Under the pieces are notes generated by a model. The model was not told the origin of the DNA. It saw only the letters and a program-made list of their open reading frames with translations, and ran no database searches. The position numbers and the translations under genes were made by a program. 64,000 bases of DNA from Bacillota bacterium (lineage in GTDB: Bacteria; Bacillota; Clostridia; Lachnospirales; Lachnospiraceae), in contig JAEYGZ010000021.1 of assembly GCA_023409535.1 (NCBI GenBank), positions 186,001 through 250,000 of the forward strand, in the 5' to 3' direction. Of this stretch, positions 35,580 through 45,262 are shown piece after piece. Position 1 is the stretch's first letter. Each line of letters opens with the position of its first letter.

Positions 35580-37175
35580 TTATCGCGCAACATCGCTTTG
35601 GTCGAGCAAATTACCGCAGGTTACAAAAACCAGCGCCGTTACTCCCAGACATATGATTATAAAAGGCAGCGTACATAAAAATTGCAGTGCACTTGGCAGA
35701 AAGATGGCAGCCACTACGGTCAGGGCAATGGACGGCCCCATAATCGCTACTAAAAGCAGCGTGCCAAGAAGCATTTGTACCAGTTTGTTAGGCTGTCCGC
35801 CAAGTACCCTCTGGTATAATATGGTCAATGCCACAAATACGGCGCCTGAGGCAGTATAAGCAATTGCCGCAAAGAGGTTGTGGGGTGAGATAATTCCGCT
35901 TACCACGGTATAAATCAAAAACATGCAGATGCCATCCACACCATGCTTGATCATTGAGGTTAAGGAAGCTGCAAATACCTTTTTAACAGAGGCTTCCGGT
36001 ATCAGATAAATGTATGGCTTGCTCAGCTCCTGCTTCATTCTTCCCATCATGGAGAAGATAAACTGCAGATAGACCGCAGTACCGAGAATGGCATAAACCG
36101 CCGGTGCAGGCGTCCCGAATTTACCCATATAGTATCCCGCAGCGCCGGCGCCGGCCACAATAAATATGGTATACAGATCGATAAATATAATTTTGCTTTT
36201 ACGCCGCATCTCAAGAAGCTGCTTATACAGCAGCGTATAAGCTCCGCTTCCCCGATTGATACCGATATCACTGTCCTTCAGCTTATTTTTCTTCTTTCGC
36301 TGTACCGGAAGATTACGGCCTTCCTTCTTGGCATTCAGGTTGTTGTAATTTGTTTCCGTCGAAACCAGAACATCCTCATAATAATCTGCTGTGCCTGTGG
36401 TCAGCAGAAAAAGTATGATACCGCCGATTCCAAAAAACAGTCCCAGGCCAATCAGTACCGAGAATAAGGCTCCATGCACAAGTCCCGCAAAAACCATCAC
36501 GGTCCATCCGGCAATGGGAATATAGCCAAACCAGCTGGTATCTGCCAGGTGAAATAATGCCTCCAGAATATTGATCTGCTGCTGCTTTTGAATCAGATAG
36601 ACTGCCCCGGCGACCCCGGCAATCATAAGATACATCAGCATTGCAACCAAACGCTTGCGGTTTGGATTGCCATTGGAAAAGATATAAATTCCGATGGATA
36701 AGAGCTGGCAGAATAATACCAACAGCGCAAAGACCAGAAACAATAAAATCAATTCCCGCAAACCGTAACCAAAGTTTCTCAGATTACCGAATTGAAACAG
36801 GATAAAGAGAGAACCCAGCATGGACTTCCCGGCAGTACTCACAAGGCCATAGATCAGTATCTTCTTCGGTGATATAGGTGCCACAAACATCAGACCAACA
36901 TCGGGCATGGTAAAAAGAGTGGAACCGGTGGAAAGCCCGGTATTCGTAAATAACCAGAGATAAAGCAGTCCAACACCAAACAAAATCAAAAACAGAATTC
37001 TCTCGTCAGCCAAGCGCATGCTTGGAGACTGGGTGCCGGTAAGCATCAATATGACAATTGAAAAAAGAGCCATTGCAAAAATAATGATATAGAGAATCAG
37101 CATTCCAGGTTTTTTCTTTAAGGACAGAATGCGATTCTTAAGATTCATGATAAACAAATATGACAGAGCCCTCAT
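35580..37175 (-). CDS. ABC exporter membrane subunit
   Basis: A 531-residue integral membrane protein with about twelve hydrophobic segments grouped in two clusters, separated by a basic cytoplasmic loop near 275-315 (NLNAKKEGRNLPVQRKKKNK). It resembles the putative ABC exporter family of Firmicutes. The upstream gene encodes its likely ATPase, 2 bases away. The pair is inserted between ribF and rpsO, which are neighbours in many Firmicutes. The exported substrate is unknown. Confidence 0.75.
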   Translation of the reverse strand: MRALSYLFIMNLKNRILSLKKKPGMLILYIIIFAMALFSIVILMLTGTQSPSMRLADERILFLILFGVGLLYLWLFTNTGLSTGSTLFTMPDVGLMFVAPISPKKILIYGLVSTAGKSMLGSLFILFQFGNLRNFGYGLRELILLFLVFALLVLFCQLLSIGIYIFSNGNPNRKRLVAMLMYLMIAGVAGAVYLIQKQQQINILEALFHLADTSWFGYIPIAGWTVMVFAGLVHGALFSVLIGLGLFFGIGGIILFLLTTGTADYYEDVLVSTETNYNNLNAKKEGRNLPVQRKKKNKLKDSDIGINRGSGAYTLLYKQLLEMRRKSKIIFIDLYTIFIVAGAGAAGYYMGKFGTPAPAVYAILGTAVYLQFIFSMMGRMKQELSKPYIYLIPEASVKKVFAASLTSMIKHGVDGICMFLIYTVVSGIISPHNLFAAIAYTASGAVFVALTILYQRVLGGQPNKLVQMLLGTLLLVAIMGPSIALTVVAAIFLPSALQFLCTLPFIIICLGVTALVFVTCGNLLDQSDVAR

Positions 37176-37177
37176 GC

Positions 37178-37879
37178 TTATTTATCTCCCTCCGTTATCT
37201 TAAAGAACAGTGCCTCCAGATCCTCACCTGAGCCTTGGATCTCCGATCTTGTTCTTCTGGCTGCAATCCTGCCGTTTATCATGATATTGGTGCTATCCCA
37301 AAATTCCGCCACACTGTCCAGCATATGGGTACTGATTAATATTGAAGCACCTTGATTGCGCAGCTCGACAACCAAATTCTTTAATTCCTTAATGGCATGA
37401 GGATCCAATCCCACCAGGGGCTCATCAAACATAATCACTTTTGGCTGGGGAAGCAGACCGCAGCAAATACTCACCTTCTGCTGCATACCTTTGGACAATT
37501 CCACACCCAGCTTTTTCTTCTTATCCTCCAGCTCGAAGCGAACCAGCAAATCCTCGGCACGCTCCTTCCAATTATGAAGGGAATACGCTCTTGCAATAAA
37601 TTCCATATGCTCCCATACGGTTAGCATATCATACAGCGCAGGCATCTCTGCAATATAACCTAACTCACGCTTTGCCGGCAAGGATTTATTCGGATTACCG
37701 TTAATAAAAATATCACCCTGGAACTTAAGCAGTCCTGCGATGCATTTGATAATGGTGGACTTTCCGGCTCCGTTCGGCCCAAGGAGAACGGAAATCTCCT
37801 GCGGATGAATATCAAAGCTGATGTTTTCGTTGGCAACTAATTTGCCATAGCTCTTCGTAACATTTCTGACAGATAACAT
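37178..37879 (-). CDS. ABC exporter ATPase
   Basis: A 233-residue ABC ATPase with Walker A LLGPNGAGKST near 32-42, signature LSKGMQQKVSICCGLLPQP near 128-146, Walker B VIMFDEPLVGLDP and switch histidine in LISTHML. The order and size match drug/bacteriocin-type exporter ATPases (CcmA-like). GGGGG precedes the ATG. It pairs with the membrane protein that follows. Confidence 0.92.
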   Translation of the reverse strand: MLSVRNVTKSYGKLVANENISFDIHPQEISVLLGPNGAGKSTIIKCIAGLLKFQGDIFINGNPNKSLPAKRELGYIAEMPALYDMLTVWEHMEFIARAYSLHNWKERAEDLLVRFELEDKKKKLGVELSKGMQQKVSICCGLLPQPKVIMFDEPLVGLDPHAIKELKNLVVELRNQGASILISTHMLDSVAEFWDSTNIMINGRIAARRTRSEIQGSGEDLEALFFKITEGDK

Positions 37880-37963
37880 ATACTACCCCCAAGATATTAT
37901 GATAAACACTTTTATACGCCGGTATATCTTATAACCTCACGGAAATTAGCGTAATTTTCCATC

Positions 37964-37992
37964 AGTATACTATAGAATGGCAGGAATTGAAA
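37964..37992 (-). promoter_or_regulatory. putative ABC exporter promoter
   Basis: Minus-strand TTTCAA (37987-37992), 17-base spacer, TATACT (37964-37969), 85 bases before the ATPase start. The -35 is weak. Confidence 0.4.
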
Positions 37993-38108
37993 TACCTTTT
38001 ACCCAATCTTAATATAACCGTAATATGTACTTAATTATCAGTGCATTACGAATTTTTCTCAGGTATGAAGCAATAGATCGGGTTGGTAATTTTCTATCTA
38101 ATTAAAAA

Positions 38109-38132
38109 AGCTGCTATATCACATAACAGCTT
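38109..38132 (-). terminator. terminator of rimP-ribF operon
   Basis: AAGCTGTTAT pairs with ATAGCAGCTT, followed by a T-run on the minus strand (38104-38110), 10 bases after the ribF stop codon. It marks the end of the long translation operon. Confidence 0.88.
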
Positions 38133-38141
38133 CTCCTGACT

Positions 38142-39059
38142 TTATTTCTGAAAATATCTCTTTGCGATTATTATGTCCTCCCTCATCTTCTGCGTCAGCT
38201 CCTCCAGGGATCCGAACTTCAGCTCGGGACGCATATAATAAAACAGCTCAACCTCAATCATCCTGCCATACAGGTCATTGTCATACTCAAAGAGAAAGGT
38301 TTCAACCCCGATGTGATCTTCCTCCCCAACCGTAGGCTTATAACCGATATTGGTCACACCCTGATAATAGACTCCGTCAACCAAGGTCTTTGATGCATAC
38401 ACTCCGTTGGGAGGCAGAAGCTTTGTCGATGCCGGAACCTGATTGACGGTGGGCATGCCGATGGTTCTGCCTATCCTTCTTCCATGCATCACTTCTCCCC
38501 GGATGGTATAAGGTTCTCCAAGCATTGCATTGGCAGACTCCATATCTCCTGCCTTCAAGGCATTACGGATGGCAGAGCTGCTGATCACTTCCCTCTTCCA
38601 ACGCTTTTTTTCAATGGCGATTACCTTATAGCCGTAAACAGCTTCGTATTTTTTGAGAAATTCCACGTTGCCCTGCTTTTGATATCCAAAGCAAAAATCA
38701 GTTCCGACAACAATCACCCTGGCATCCAGCTTTCCAACAAGGATCTCGCGAATAAAATCCTCCGGCAGCATGGTTCTGGTCTGCTCCGTAAAGGGATAGG
38801 AAATCAGTACATCTACCCCGGAATGACTTAAACGTGCTACCTTTTCTTCTTCCGTATAGATCAGCTCAAATTCCTTATCGGACAACAGGTTGCCCGGATG
38901 CATCAAAAAGCTGAACATCACGGAGGTTAAGCCCTGTTTCTTATAGTCAATCACCAGGTCAATCAACTGCCGGTGTCCCAAATGAAGCCCATCAAACTTG
39001 CCTAAGGTAACTGCTGTATTCTTATATTTAAAATCTGTATTCCCAGCTATATATTCCAT
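38142..39059 (-). CDS. ribF: bifunctional riboflavin kinase/FAD synthetase
   Basis: A 305-residue enzyme making FMN then FAD. The start at 39059 is chosen over the longer reading because GGAGG lies 5 bases upstream. The N-terminal nucleotidyltransferase has LGKFDGLHLGHRQL near 18-31 and SSSAIRNALKAGDM near 160; the C-terminal riboflavin kinase has HGRRIGRTIGMPTVN and NGVYASKTLVDGVYYQGVTN. It is last in the rimP-ribF operon, 116 bases after truB. Confidence 0.95.
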   Translation of the reverse strand: MEYIAGNTDFKYKNTAVTLGKFDGLHLGHRQLIDLVIDYKKQGLTSVMFSFLMHPGNLLSDKEFELIYTEEEKVARLSHSGVDVLISYPFTEQTRTMLPEDFIREILVGKLDARVIVVGTDFCFGYQKQGNVEFLKKYEAVYGYKVIAIEKKRWKREVISSSAIRNALKAGDMESANAMLGEPYTIRGEVMHGRRIGRTIGMPTVNQVPASTKLLPPNGVYASKTLVDGVYYQGVTNIGYKPTVGEEDHIGVETFLFEYDNDLYGRMIEVELFYYMRPELKFGSLEELTQKMREDIIIAKRYFQK

Positions 39060-39175
39060 AGTTTCCTCCAGATTTTCTTTCCATTCATCAAGTGCATCCA
39101 TCAATAGTTAAATTGTTTCAGCCTAAGTTTATAGTGATACCTGTCTATCCATTTATATATGATTATATCACTATG

Positions 39176-40069
39176 CTACAGGAACATCTTCACCGGCATA
39201 TAGCAGCCCTTTTCCATATCATAGCGGTATATTCCGATAAAGCAATCCTGTGAATCATATACCCTGACCTGTTCCCTTGACTGGCCCGCCGGATGCTCCT
39301 CCGGAGAAAATGCATTTCCGTTATGAACCAGCTTGTCAAATTCCTGCCTGGTAACCAGCTTTGTAAGCTCTGCAAATACCTGATCTATTGTCAGAACATG
39401 AGGGGCCAGACGCTCCTCCCTGACTAACGACTCAAGCTCAGCCAGCTTAAGTGACCGGTCCACATGAAACTGTCCGACTGCAGTCCGTTCAAGGTGCTTC
39501 ATAGCACAACCGCAGCCCAGCCTATCGCCAATGTCGTGCAGCAGGGTTCTGATATAGGTCCCTTTCCCGCAATCAACTTCAACCGTAAACTCCTGTGCAT
39601 CCTCATCAAAATCCAGCAATCGGATCGCCTTAATATGAACCGGACGCCGTTCCCGCTCTATTTCAATTCCCTGCCTCGCAAGCTCATACAGCTTCTTACC
39701 ATCTACCTTAATTGCGGAATACATGGGAGGCAGCTGCAGATATTCGCCGAGGAAGCATTTTATGTTCTCTTCAAGCTGTACAGCCGTAACTGTAAGCTCC
39801 GAGGTCCGAAGTACAGTTCCGGATATATCCTGAGTATCTGTTGTTATACCAAGCTTCCCGACCGCGATATAGGTCTTGTCTTTATCGGTAATCATGTCAA
39901 CCAGCTTCGTTCCTTTCCCGACGCAGACAGGTAATACACCTTCCGCATCAGGATCCAGAGTTCCGGTGTGACCGATTTTCTTCATCCTTAAGATACCTCT
40001 CATTTTCGCAACAACATCATGAGAGGTATATCCCTTTTCTTTATATACATTGATAATTCCGTCTATCAA
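39176..40069 (-). CDS. truB: tRNA pseudouridine-55 synthase
   Basis: A 297-residue TruB that makes pseudouridine 55 in tRNA. Catalytic aspartate D39 is in GHTGTLDPDAEG, and the conserved KGTYIRTLLHDIGDRLGCG lies near 178. The C-terminal PUA-like part extends to the end. It is encoded between nrnA and ribF in the conserved order. Length is normal. Confidence 0.97.
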   Translation of the reverse strand: MIDGIINVYKEKGYTSHDVVAKMRGILRMKKIGHTGTLDPDAEGVLPVCVGKGTKLVDMITDKDKTYIAVGKLGITTDTQDISGTVLRTSELTVTAVQLEENIKCFLGEYLQLPPMYSAIKVDGKKLYELARQGIEIERERRPVHIKAIRLLDFDEDAQEFTVEVDCGKGTYIRTLLHDIGDRLGCGCAMKHLERTAVGQFHVDRSLKLAELESLVREERLAPHVLTIDQVFAELTKLVTRQEFDKLVHNGNAFSPEEHPAGQSREQVRVYDSQDCFIGIYRYDMEKGCYMPVKMFL

Positions 40070-40136
40070 ATTCTTCGTCCCCTAACCTAAGATCAACGTA
40101 ACACAGCCATCCGGGCATATTTTATCCCGATGGATA

Positions 40137-41120
40137 TTAAGAGTGTTCTATTCCCAACTCTTTAAACTGTGCCTCTACATGAAGGGCAATGTTATTAATG
40201 ACATCATGAGCCGAACCATGCATGGAACAGCCCGCAGCCTTAATATGTCCGCCACCGCCGAAATAAACGGCGATGCGGCTTACATTTACCTCTCCGTTGG
40301 ACCGCATGCTGACCTTGAATTCGTGCAGCTCCGTCTCATAGATAAAAATCGCAACCTCAGTCCCCTTGGTTAACCTGAGCTGGTCAACAATACCGTCAAG
40401 ATCCGAGGTAACAGCACCATAAAAATCAAGCATCTTATGGTTAATGACGGCGACCACTACCTTTTTGCCAAGAAGCAGCATACTCTCCATCAGGCAGCGT
40501 CCCAGAAGCTGATTCTGCAGATAAGTCTTTGAATAGAAGGATTCATCGATCAGAGCGGAAAAATTAATTCCCTTGCTGATGAGTCTGCCTGCAATTTGCA
40601 TCGTCTTCTGTGAGGTATTGGAATGCTTAAACACACCGGTATCATGAATGATACCCACATATAAGGATTCTGCAATCTCCTTGGTGATCTTGTCCTCATC
40701 CATTACTGAAAACAGAACCTCACAGGTTGAGGATGCATCGGCCACCACATGGTTTATCCTTGCAAATGCCTGATTACTGATGTGGTGGTCAATATTAATT
40801 GTTTTCTTCGCTTTCTCAAAGAATTTGACTGCCGGCCCCAGACGGTCAAGGCTTCCGCAGTCCAGAGAAATAAACAGGTCATATTCTTCGTCCGTATCAT
40901 AGCTGCGCTTGATTTCATCAAAGCCTGTCAGAATATGAAATTCATTTCCCAAGGGCTCCTGAAGATAGACGTCTACCCGGGTAAGTCCCAACTCCTCACT
41001 GTTTCCCTTCAGATACTGATATAAAGCCGTACATGAGCCGATGCAGTCCCCATCCGGCCGGATGTGGCCTGCGATGGCTACCTTCTTTGCCCCGGTTAAT
41101 TCTGCATTTATTTTATCCAT
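40137..41120 (-). CDS. nrnA: oligoribonuclease/pAp phosphatase, NrnA type
   Basis: A 327-residue DHH/DHHA1 phosphoesterase that degrades short RNAs and pAp. The metal site includes HIRPDGDCIGS near 19-29, SLDCGS near 86 and INIDHH near 108-113. DHHA1 has GGGGHIKAAGCSMHG near 290-305. It lies between rbfA and truB, as in many Clostridia. The ribosome site GGGGAGG is upstream of the ATG. Confidence 0.92.
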   Translation of the reverse strand: MDKINAELTGAKKVAIAGHIRPDGDCIGSCTALYQYLKGNSEELGLTRVDVYLQEPLGNEFHILTGFDEIKRSYDTDEEYDLFISLDCGSLDRLGPAVKFFEKAKKTINIDHHISNQAFARINHVVADASSTCEVLFSVMDEDKITKEIAESLYVGIIHDTGVFKHSNTSQKTMQIAGRLISKGINFSALIDESFYSKTYLQNQLLGRCLMESMLLLGKKVVVAVINHKMLDFYGAVTSDLDGIVDQLRLTKGTEVAIFIYETELHEFKVSMRSNGEVNVSRIAVYFGGGGHIKAAGCSMHGSAHDVINNIALHVEAQFKELGIEHS

Positions 41121-41141
41121 CGCATCCTCCCCTTTGGAAGC

Positions 41142-41558
41142 CTACTCTTCCTCCTCAGTCTCATCGAATTCTTCTGTCTCATCCTCATCTGATTCATCAC
41201 GTGAAATATTTTTGTTCACTTCATCTATCAAATGGGACATATGAACGCCATATTCAATGGAGCTGTCAATGACAAAGGTAAGCTCCGGTGTATTACGAAG
41301 GTTCAAGGTTCTTGCCAGTTGTCCCCGCATGAAGGATGCAGCACTTTTTAACCCCCGGCGGGTTGCTTCCTTTGATTCCTCATCGCCAAGTACACTGATA
41401 TATACCTTTGCCGTCTTCAAATCAGGAGAAACCTCAACGCCTACCACAGAGGTCATCGGATTAATCCTGGGATCCTTGATCTCCCTGCTGATTAAAGTGC
41501 TCAGTACCTTTTGTACCTCACCGTTAATTCTGGTGTTCTTTATACTGTTTTTCCTCAT
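41142..41558 (-). CDS. rbfA: ribosome-binding factor A
   Basis: A 138-residue RbfA that helps mature the 30S subunit. It has the KH-like fold with NTRINGEVQKVLSTLISREIKDPR (seen as NGEVQKVLSTLISREIKDPR), VSPDLKTAKVYISVLG and LRNTPELTFVIDSSIEYG. The acidic tail from about 115 (DESDEDETEEFDETEEEE) is longer than usual. It follows infB in the conserved order. Confidence 0.96.
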   Translation of the reverse strand: MRKNSIKNTRINGEVQKVLSTLISREIKDPRINPMTSVVGVEVSPDLKTAKVYISVLGDEESKEATRRGLKSAASFMRGQLARTLNLRNTPELTFVIDSSIEYGVHMSHLIDEVNKNISRDESDEDETEEFDETEEEE

Positions 41559-41602
41559 GAACTTCCTCCATTCTGCCGAGAGACAATCATTGAGCAGGAA
41601 AT

Positions 41603-44600
41603 CTACCGCGGAACCTCTGCCATAATGTAGAATTCAACCTTGTCGCCTTCCTTGACATCATTGAACTTCTCAAATACGAGACCACACTCATAGCCGGTCG
41701 CAACTTCCTTGACATCATCCTGGAATCTCTTTAAGGATGCCAGAATTCCATCATAAATCTGCTCATTGTCTCTGTATATTCTCGCCTTGCTTCCTCTGAT
41801 TACCTTGCCGTCAAGTACATAAGAGCCTGCAATTGTGCCGACACCGGAAGCCTTAAAGGTCATACGGACTTCTGCATGGCCGATGATTCTCTCCTCAAAT
41901 ACCGGATCAAGCATACCCTTCATGGCAGCCTCAACATCATTGATTGCATTGTAAATGACACGGTAAAGCTTCACATCCACCTTCTCACGGTCTGCTGTTT
42001 CCTTGGCTGCGTTATCAGGCTTTACATTAAATCCAATGATGATCGCATTGGAGGTGCTTGCCAGAATAACGTCCGACTCATTGATCGCACCTACACCGCC
42101 GTGAAGCACACGAACTGCAACCTCATCATTACTCAGCTTCAGAAGACTCTGCTTCATTGCTTCCACAGAACCCTGAACATCCGCTTTGATAATCAGGTTT
42201 AAATCCTTAATATTGCCTGCCTGAATCTGTGAGAACAAACCATCCAGGGATAATTTTGCCTTGGTATCTGCCAGGAGCCTTTCCTTGCCCTGAGTCAGGT
42301 AAGCTTCTGCAATTGTTCTTGCTTCCTTCTCATTTACAGTTGCGAGCAGAGTCTCACCTGCATCCGGAACTGAATTGAGTCCAAGTATTTCTACAGGTGT
42401 AGAAGGAGTAGCTTCCTTCACTCTTCTTCCCTTGTCGTCGTTCATGGCACGAACCTTACCAAAGGCAGCGCCTACTGCCACGTTGTCTCCAACCTTAAGG
42501 GTACCCTTTTGAACAAGGATGGTAGCCACAGGACCTCTTCCCTTATCTAACTCTGCCTCAATAACAATACCTCTGGCATTACGATTTGGATTAGCCTTTA
42601 ACTCAATCATCTCCGCGGTAAGAAGAATCATTTCAAGCAAATGCTCGATGCCCTCCTTAGTGTGTGCAGATACAGGTACAAATATCGTATCACCGCCCCA
42701 ATCCTCAGCGATTAATTCATATTCCGTTAATTCCTGCTTTACACGCTCGATATTGGCACTTGGCTTATCTATCTTATTAATTGCTACGATAATCTGAACA
42801 CCTGCAGCCTTGGCATGATTAATGGCTTCAATGGTCTGAGGCATTACTCCATCGTCAGCAGCTACAACCAGGATTGCAATATCAGTAGATTTTGCACCAC
42901 GTTTACGCATTGCTGTAAAGGCCTCATGTCCGGGAGTATCCAGGAAAGTAATCCTCTCCCCATTCACCTCTACCACATAAGCACCGATATGCTGTGTAAT
43001 CCCGCCCGCTTCTCTGGAGGTGACGTTGGTTTCACGGATTGCATCCAATAAGGAGGTCTTACCATGATCAACGTGTCCCATAACGCAGACAACAGGAGGA
43101 CGTTTCTCCATAGTCTCCTGAGCTTCTTCCTCTTCTTTCAGAAGTTCCTCAACTTCATTTACCTTAACTTCTCTTTCGGCGATTATCTCATATTCTAAAG
43201 CAATCTCTTCTGCTTCTTCAAAGGTAATCTCCTGGTTTAAGGTTACCACCTTACCCGCCAGAAAAAGCTTCTTAATCAGCACAGCCGACGGCTTTTTCAT
43301 CTTATCGGCAAGCTCCTTGATGGTTAAAATCTCAGGAATTGTAATAACCTTGATTTCTTCTTCCACCACCTGAACCGGCTTAGGCTGTATAAACTGCCCC
43401 TTCTTCGGAAGAAGCTTTGTCTTAACTGCATCCTCCTGTTCCTCACGGGTTAACAGAACCTTATCCTTATAGCTCTTTTCCTTATTAATACGGTCTCTAT
43501 TCCTCTTGTTATTGTTATCATTCTTCTCAGCTACTTTTTTATCCAAAATCTGCTGGTCAAAATTCTTGCGTTCACCGGGTCTGCTGCCGGCAGGCTTTCT
43601 TGCCTGGGAACGATTTCCGTAATTCGGCTTGTCATCGTCATCCTTGCCGCCCTCTTCAAAGCCGCGTGGACTATAGCCGCCGCCCGGTCTCGGACTGTTG
43701 CCGGGTCTTGAATAACCACCCTGGCCGCCGTAATTGCCTCTTCCCTGCTGTCCTCCTGAGGAATATGGACGGTTTCCCTGATAACCGGAGCCTTGAGGCC
43801 TGTCGCCCTGGGGTCTGTCTCCCTGAGGTCTGTCACCATAGGGTCTTCTGTCCCCTTGGGGTCTCTGGCCCTGATAGCCGGAACCGGTACGCTGACCGTC
43901 ACCATAAGGTCTTTGCTGCCTCTGATAACCGCTGCCGCCCTGATTATTCTGATCATAGGGTCTGCCTTCTCCCTGGGGTCTGTCACCATAGGGTCTTCTG
44001 TCACCCTGGGGTCTCTGGCCCTGATAGCCGGAACCGGTACGCTGACCGTCACCATAAGGTCTTTGCTGCCTCTGCTCGTAAGGTCTGCCTTCCCCTTGGG
44101 GCCTGTCATTATAGGGTCTTCTGTCTCCTTGAGGTCTGTCACCCTGGGGTCTGTCTCCATAGGGTCTTCTGTCACCCTGAGGTCTGTCACCCTGGGGTCT
44201 ATCTCCCTGGGGTCTGTCTCCATAGGGTCTTCTGTCACCCTGAGGTCTATCTCCCTGCGGCCTGTCTCCCTGGAATCTCTGCCCTTGATAACCCGAACCA
44301 TACTGGCCCTGACCCTCTGATCTTTGTGGCCTCTGTCCCTGATATCCTGAGCCCTGTTGATTGTAGCTTCCCGACTGGCCGGCATTTCCCTGTTGACCGT
44401 AACCGGTTTGCTGGCCACCTGCCGGACGGTTATATCCATCCTGACGAGGTCTTTGTCCCTGATAACCGGAATTGTATTGTCCGTTTGAACCGCCTTGCTG
44501 ATTACCCGCCTGACGATTACCCTGATAGCCTTCCGTTCTCTGGGGTCTGTTTCCCTGTCCTGACATATCACTCTGTCTCTGGGGTCTGTTTTCTGTATTA

Positions 44601-45262
44601 TGTGAGCCCTGATTACCCTGACTCTGTGTACCTTGCTGTCCTGCGACACCTTGTTGTGTCTGCTTCATCTGGTTCTGTCCTCCTACCGGTCTCTGTGCAA
44701 TATTCTGATTAGACTGTCCCGGTCTTATTCCTGCCTGCTGTTGTCCGCTGACATGCTGCGCGCCTGCCGTTTGTCCGCTCACCGGCTGCTGCCTGGATCC
44801 CGGCTGTTGTCCGCCTGCCGGGCGCTGTGCGCCTGTGTTTGGACCGCCTTGGGGCGGCCTTGGCGCACTCGTTTGAGGGCTGCCCGCCTGGGCGGTACTC
44901 TGCTGACCGGCACCCACTTGGGTGCCACCCGTTTGAACCGCACCCGGATGGGTATTGCCCTGCTGGGCGCCACCTTGATTGGTATTACCCTGACGGGCAG
45001 TATTTTGATGGGCACTGCTTTGCTGGGCTGGCTTATGCTGGGCCGGCGGCTTTTGCGCCACCGGTCCCAGTGCCGGAATCTGCGCACCCTTAATAAAATG
45101 GTTTTTGATCACCTGAACTTCGTTATCCTCCAGATTTGAGCTATGAGTCTTCTTGACACCAAAGCTCTTCTCCAGATAATCAAGAATGTCCTTGCTCTCT
45201 ATTCCATTTTTGACCTGTCCGTTTATTTCATTTTTCAGCTCAAATATTTTCATTTTTGCCAT
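41603..45262 (-). CDS. infB: translation initiation factor IF-2, long repeat-rich form
   Basis: A 1219-residue IF-2, the GTPase that brings initiator tRNA to the ribosome. It has a short IF2_N domain (1-55), then about 480 residues of Gln/Gly/Arg/Pro low complexity with GDRPQ-type repeats (about 75-560), a second IF2_N domain near 650-700 (TIKELADKMKKPSAVLIKKL), the G domain with GHVDHGKTSLL near 724-734, DTPGHEAF and NKID, and the tRNA-binding C domains. Most bacteria have 700-1000 residues. AACGGAGG precedes the ATG, and the start overlaps ylxQ by 23 bases. Confidence 0.98.
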   Translation of the reverse strand: MAKMKIFELKNEINGQVKNGIESKDILDYLEKSFGVKKTHSSNLEDNEVQVIKNHFIKGAQIPALGPVAQKPPAQHKPAQQSSAHQNTARQGNTNQGGAQQGNTHPGAVQTGGTQVGAGQQSTAQAGSPQTSAPRPPQGGPNTGAQRPAGGQQPGSRQQPVSGQTAGAQHVSGQQQAGIRPGQSNQNIAQRPVGGQNQMKQTQQGVAGQQGTQSQGNQGSHNTENRPQRQSDMSGQGNRPQRTEGYQGNRQAGNQQGGSNGQYNSGYQGQRPRQDGYNRPAGGQQTGYGQQGNAGQSGSYNQQGSGYQGQRPQRSEGQGQYGSGYQGQRFQGDRPQGDRPQGDRRPYGDRPQGDRPQGDRPQGDRRPYGDRPQGDRPQGDRRPYNDRPQGEGRPYEQRQQRPYGDGQRTGSGYQGQRPQGDRRPYGDRPQGEGRPYDQNNQGGSGYQRQQRPYGDGQRTGSGYQGQRPQGDRRPYGDRPQGDRPQGDRPQGSGYQGNRPYSSGGQQGRGNYGGQGGYSRPGNSPRPGGGYSPRGFEEGGKDDDDKPNYGNRSQARKPAGSRPGERKNFDQQILDKKVAEKNDNNNKRNRDRINKEKSYKDKVLLTREEQEDAVKTKLLPKKGQFIQPKPVQVVEEEIKVITIPEILTIKELADKMKKPSAVLIKKLFLAGKVVTLNQEITFEEAEEIALEYEIIAEREVKVNEVEELLKEEEEAQETMEKRPPVVCVMGHVDHGKTSLLDAIRETNVTSREAGGITQHIGAYVVEVNGERITFLDTPGHEAFTAMRKRGAKSTDIAILVVAADDGVMPQTIEAINHAKAAGVQIIVAINKIDKPSANIERVKQELTEYELIAEDWGGDTIFVPVSAHTKEGIEHLLEMILLTAEMIELKANPNRNARGIVIEAELDKGRGPVATILVQKGTLKVGDNVAVGAAFGKVRAMNDDKGRRVKEATPSTPVEILGLNSVPDAGETLLATVNEKEARTIAEAYLTQGKERLLADTKAKLSLDGLFSQIQAGNIKDLNLIIKADVQGSVEAMKQSLLKLSNDEVAVRVLHGGVGAINESDVILASTSNAIIIGFNVKPDNAAKETADREKVDVKLYRVIYNAINDVEAAMKGMLDPVFEERIIGHAEVRMTFKASGVGTIAGSYVLDGKVIRGSKARIYRDNEQIYDGILASLKRFQDDVKEVATGYECGLVFEKFNDVKEGDKVEFYIMAEVPR
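43600..45060 (-). repeat. repetitive coding region of IF-2
   Basis: DNA encoding the disordered IF-2 linker. At 43790-44290 near-identical 18-30 base units (GGTCTGTCACCCTGG-like on the plus strand) repeat many times, encoding GDRPQGDRRPYGDRPQG-like peptide. A unit spanning YGDGQRTGSGYQGQRPQGDR is duplicated (around 43860-43910 and 44000-44055). Upstream, Gln-rich repeats (QQSSAHQNTARQGN-like) extend to 45060. Confidence 0.9.

Noticed and set aside
43790..44290. CRISPR-like regular repeats
   Set aside because: The repeats are in frame, encode the IF-2 linker and have no unique spacers or cas genes nearby.
43531..44712. Long open frames of about 370 codons on both strands inside infB
   Set aside because: They are by-products of the repetitive, stop-poor DNA of the IF-2 linker. 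Their translations are Arg/Asp or Cys/His/Pro-rich without domain likeness or ribosome sites.
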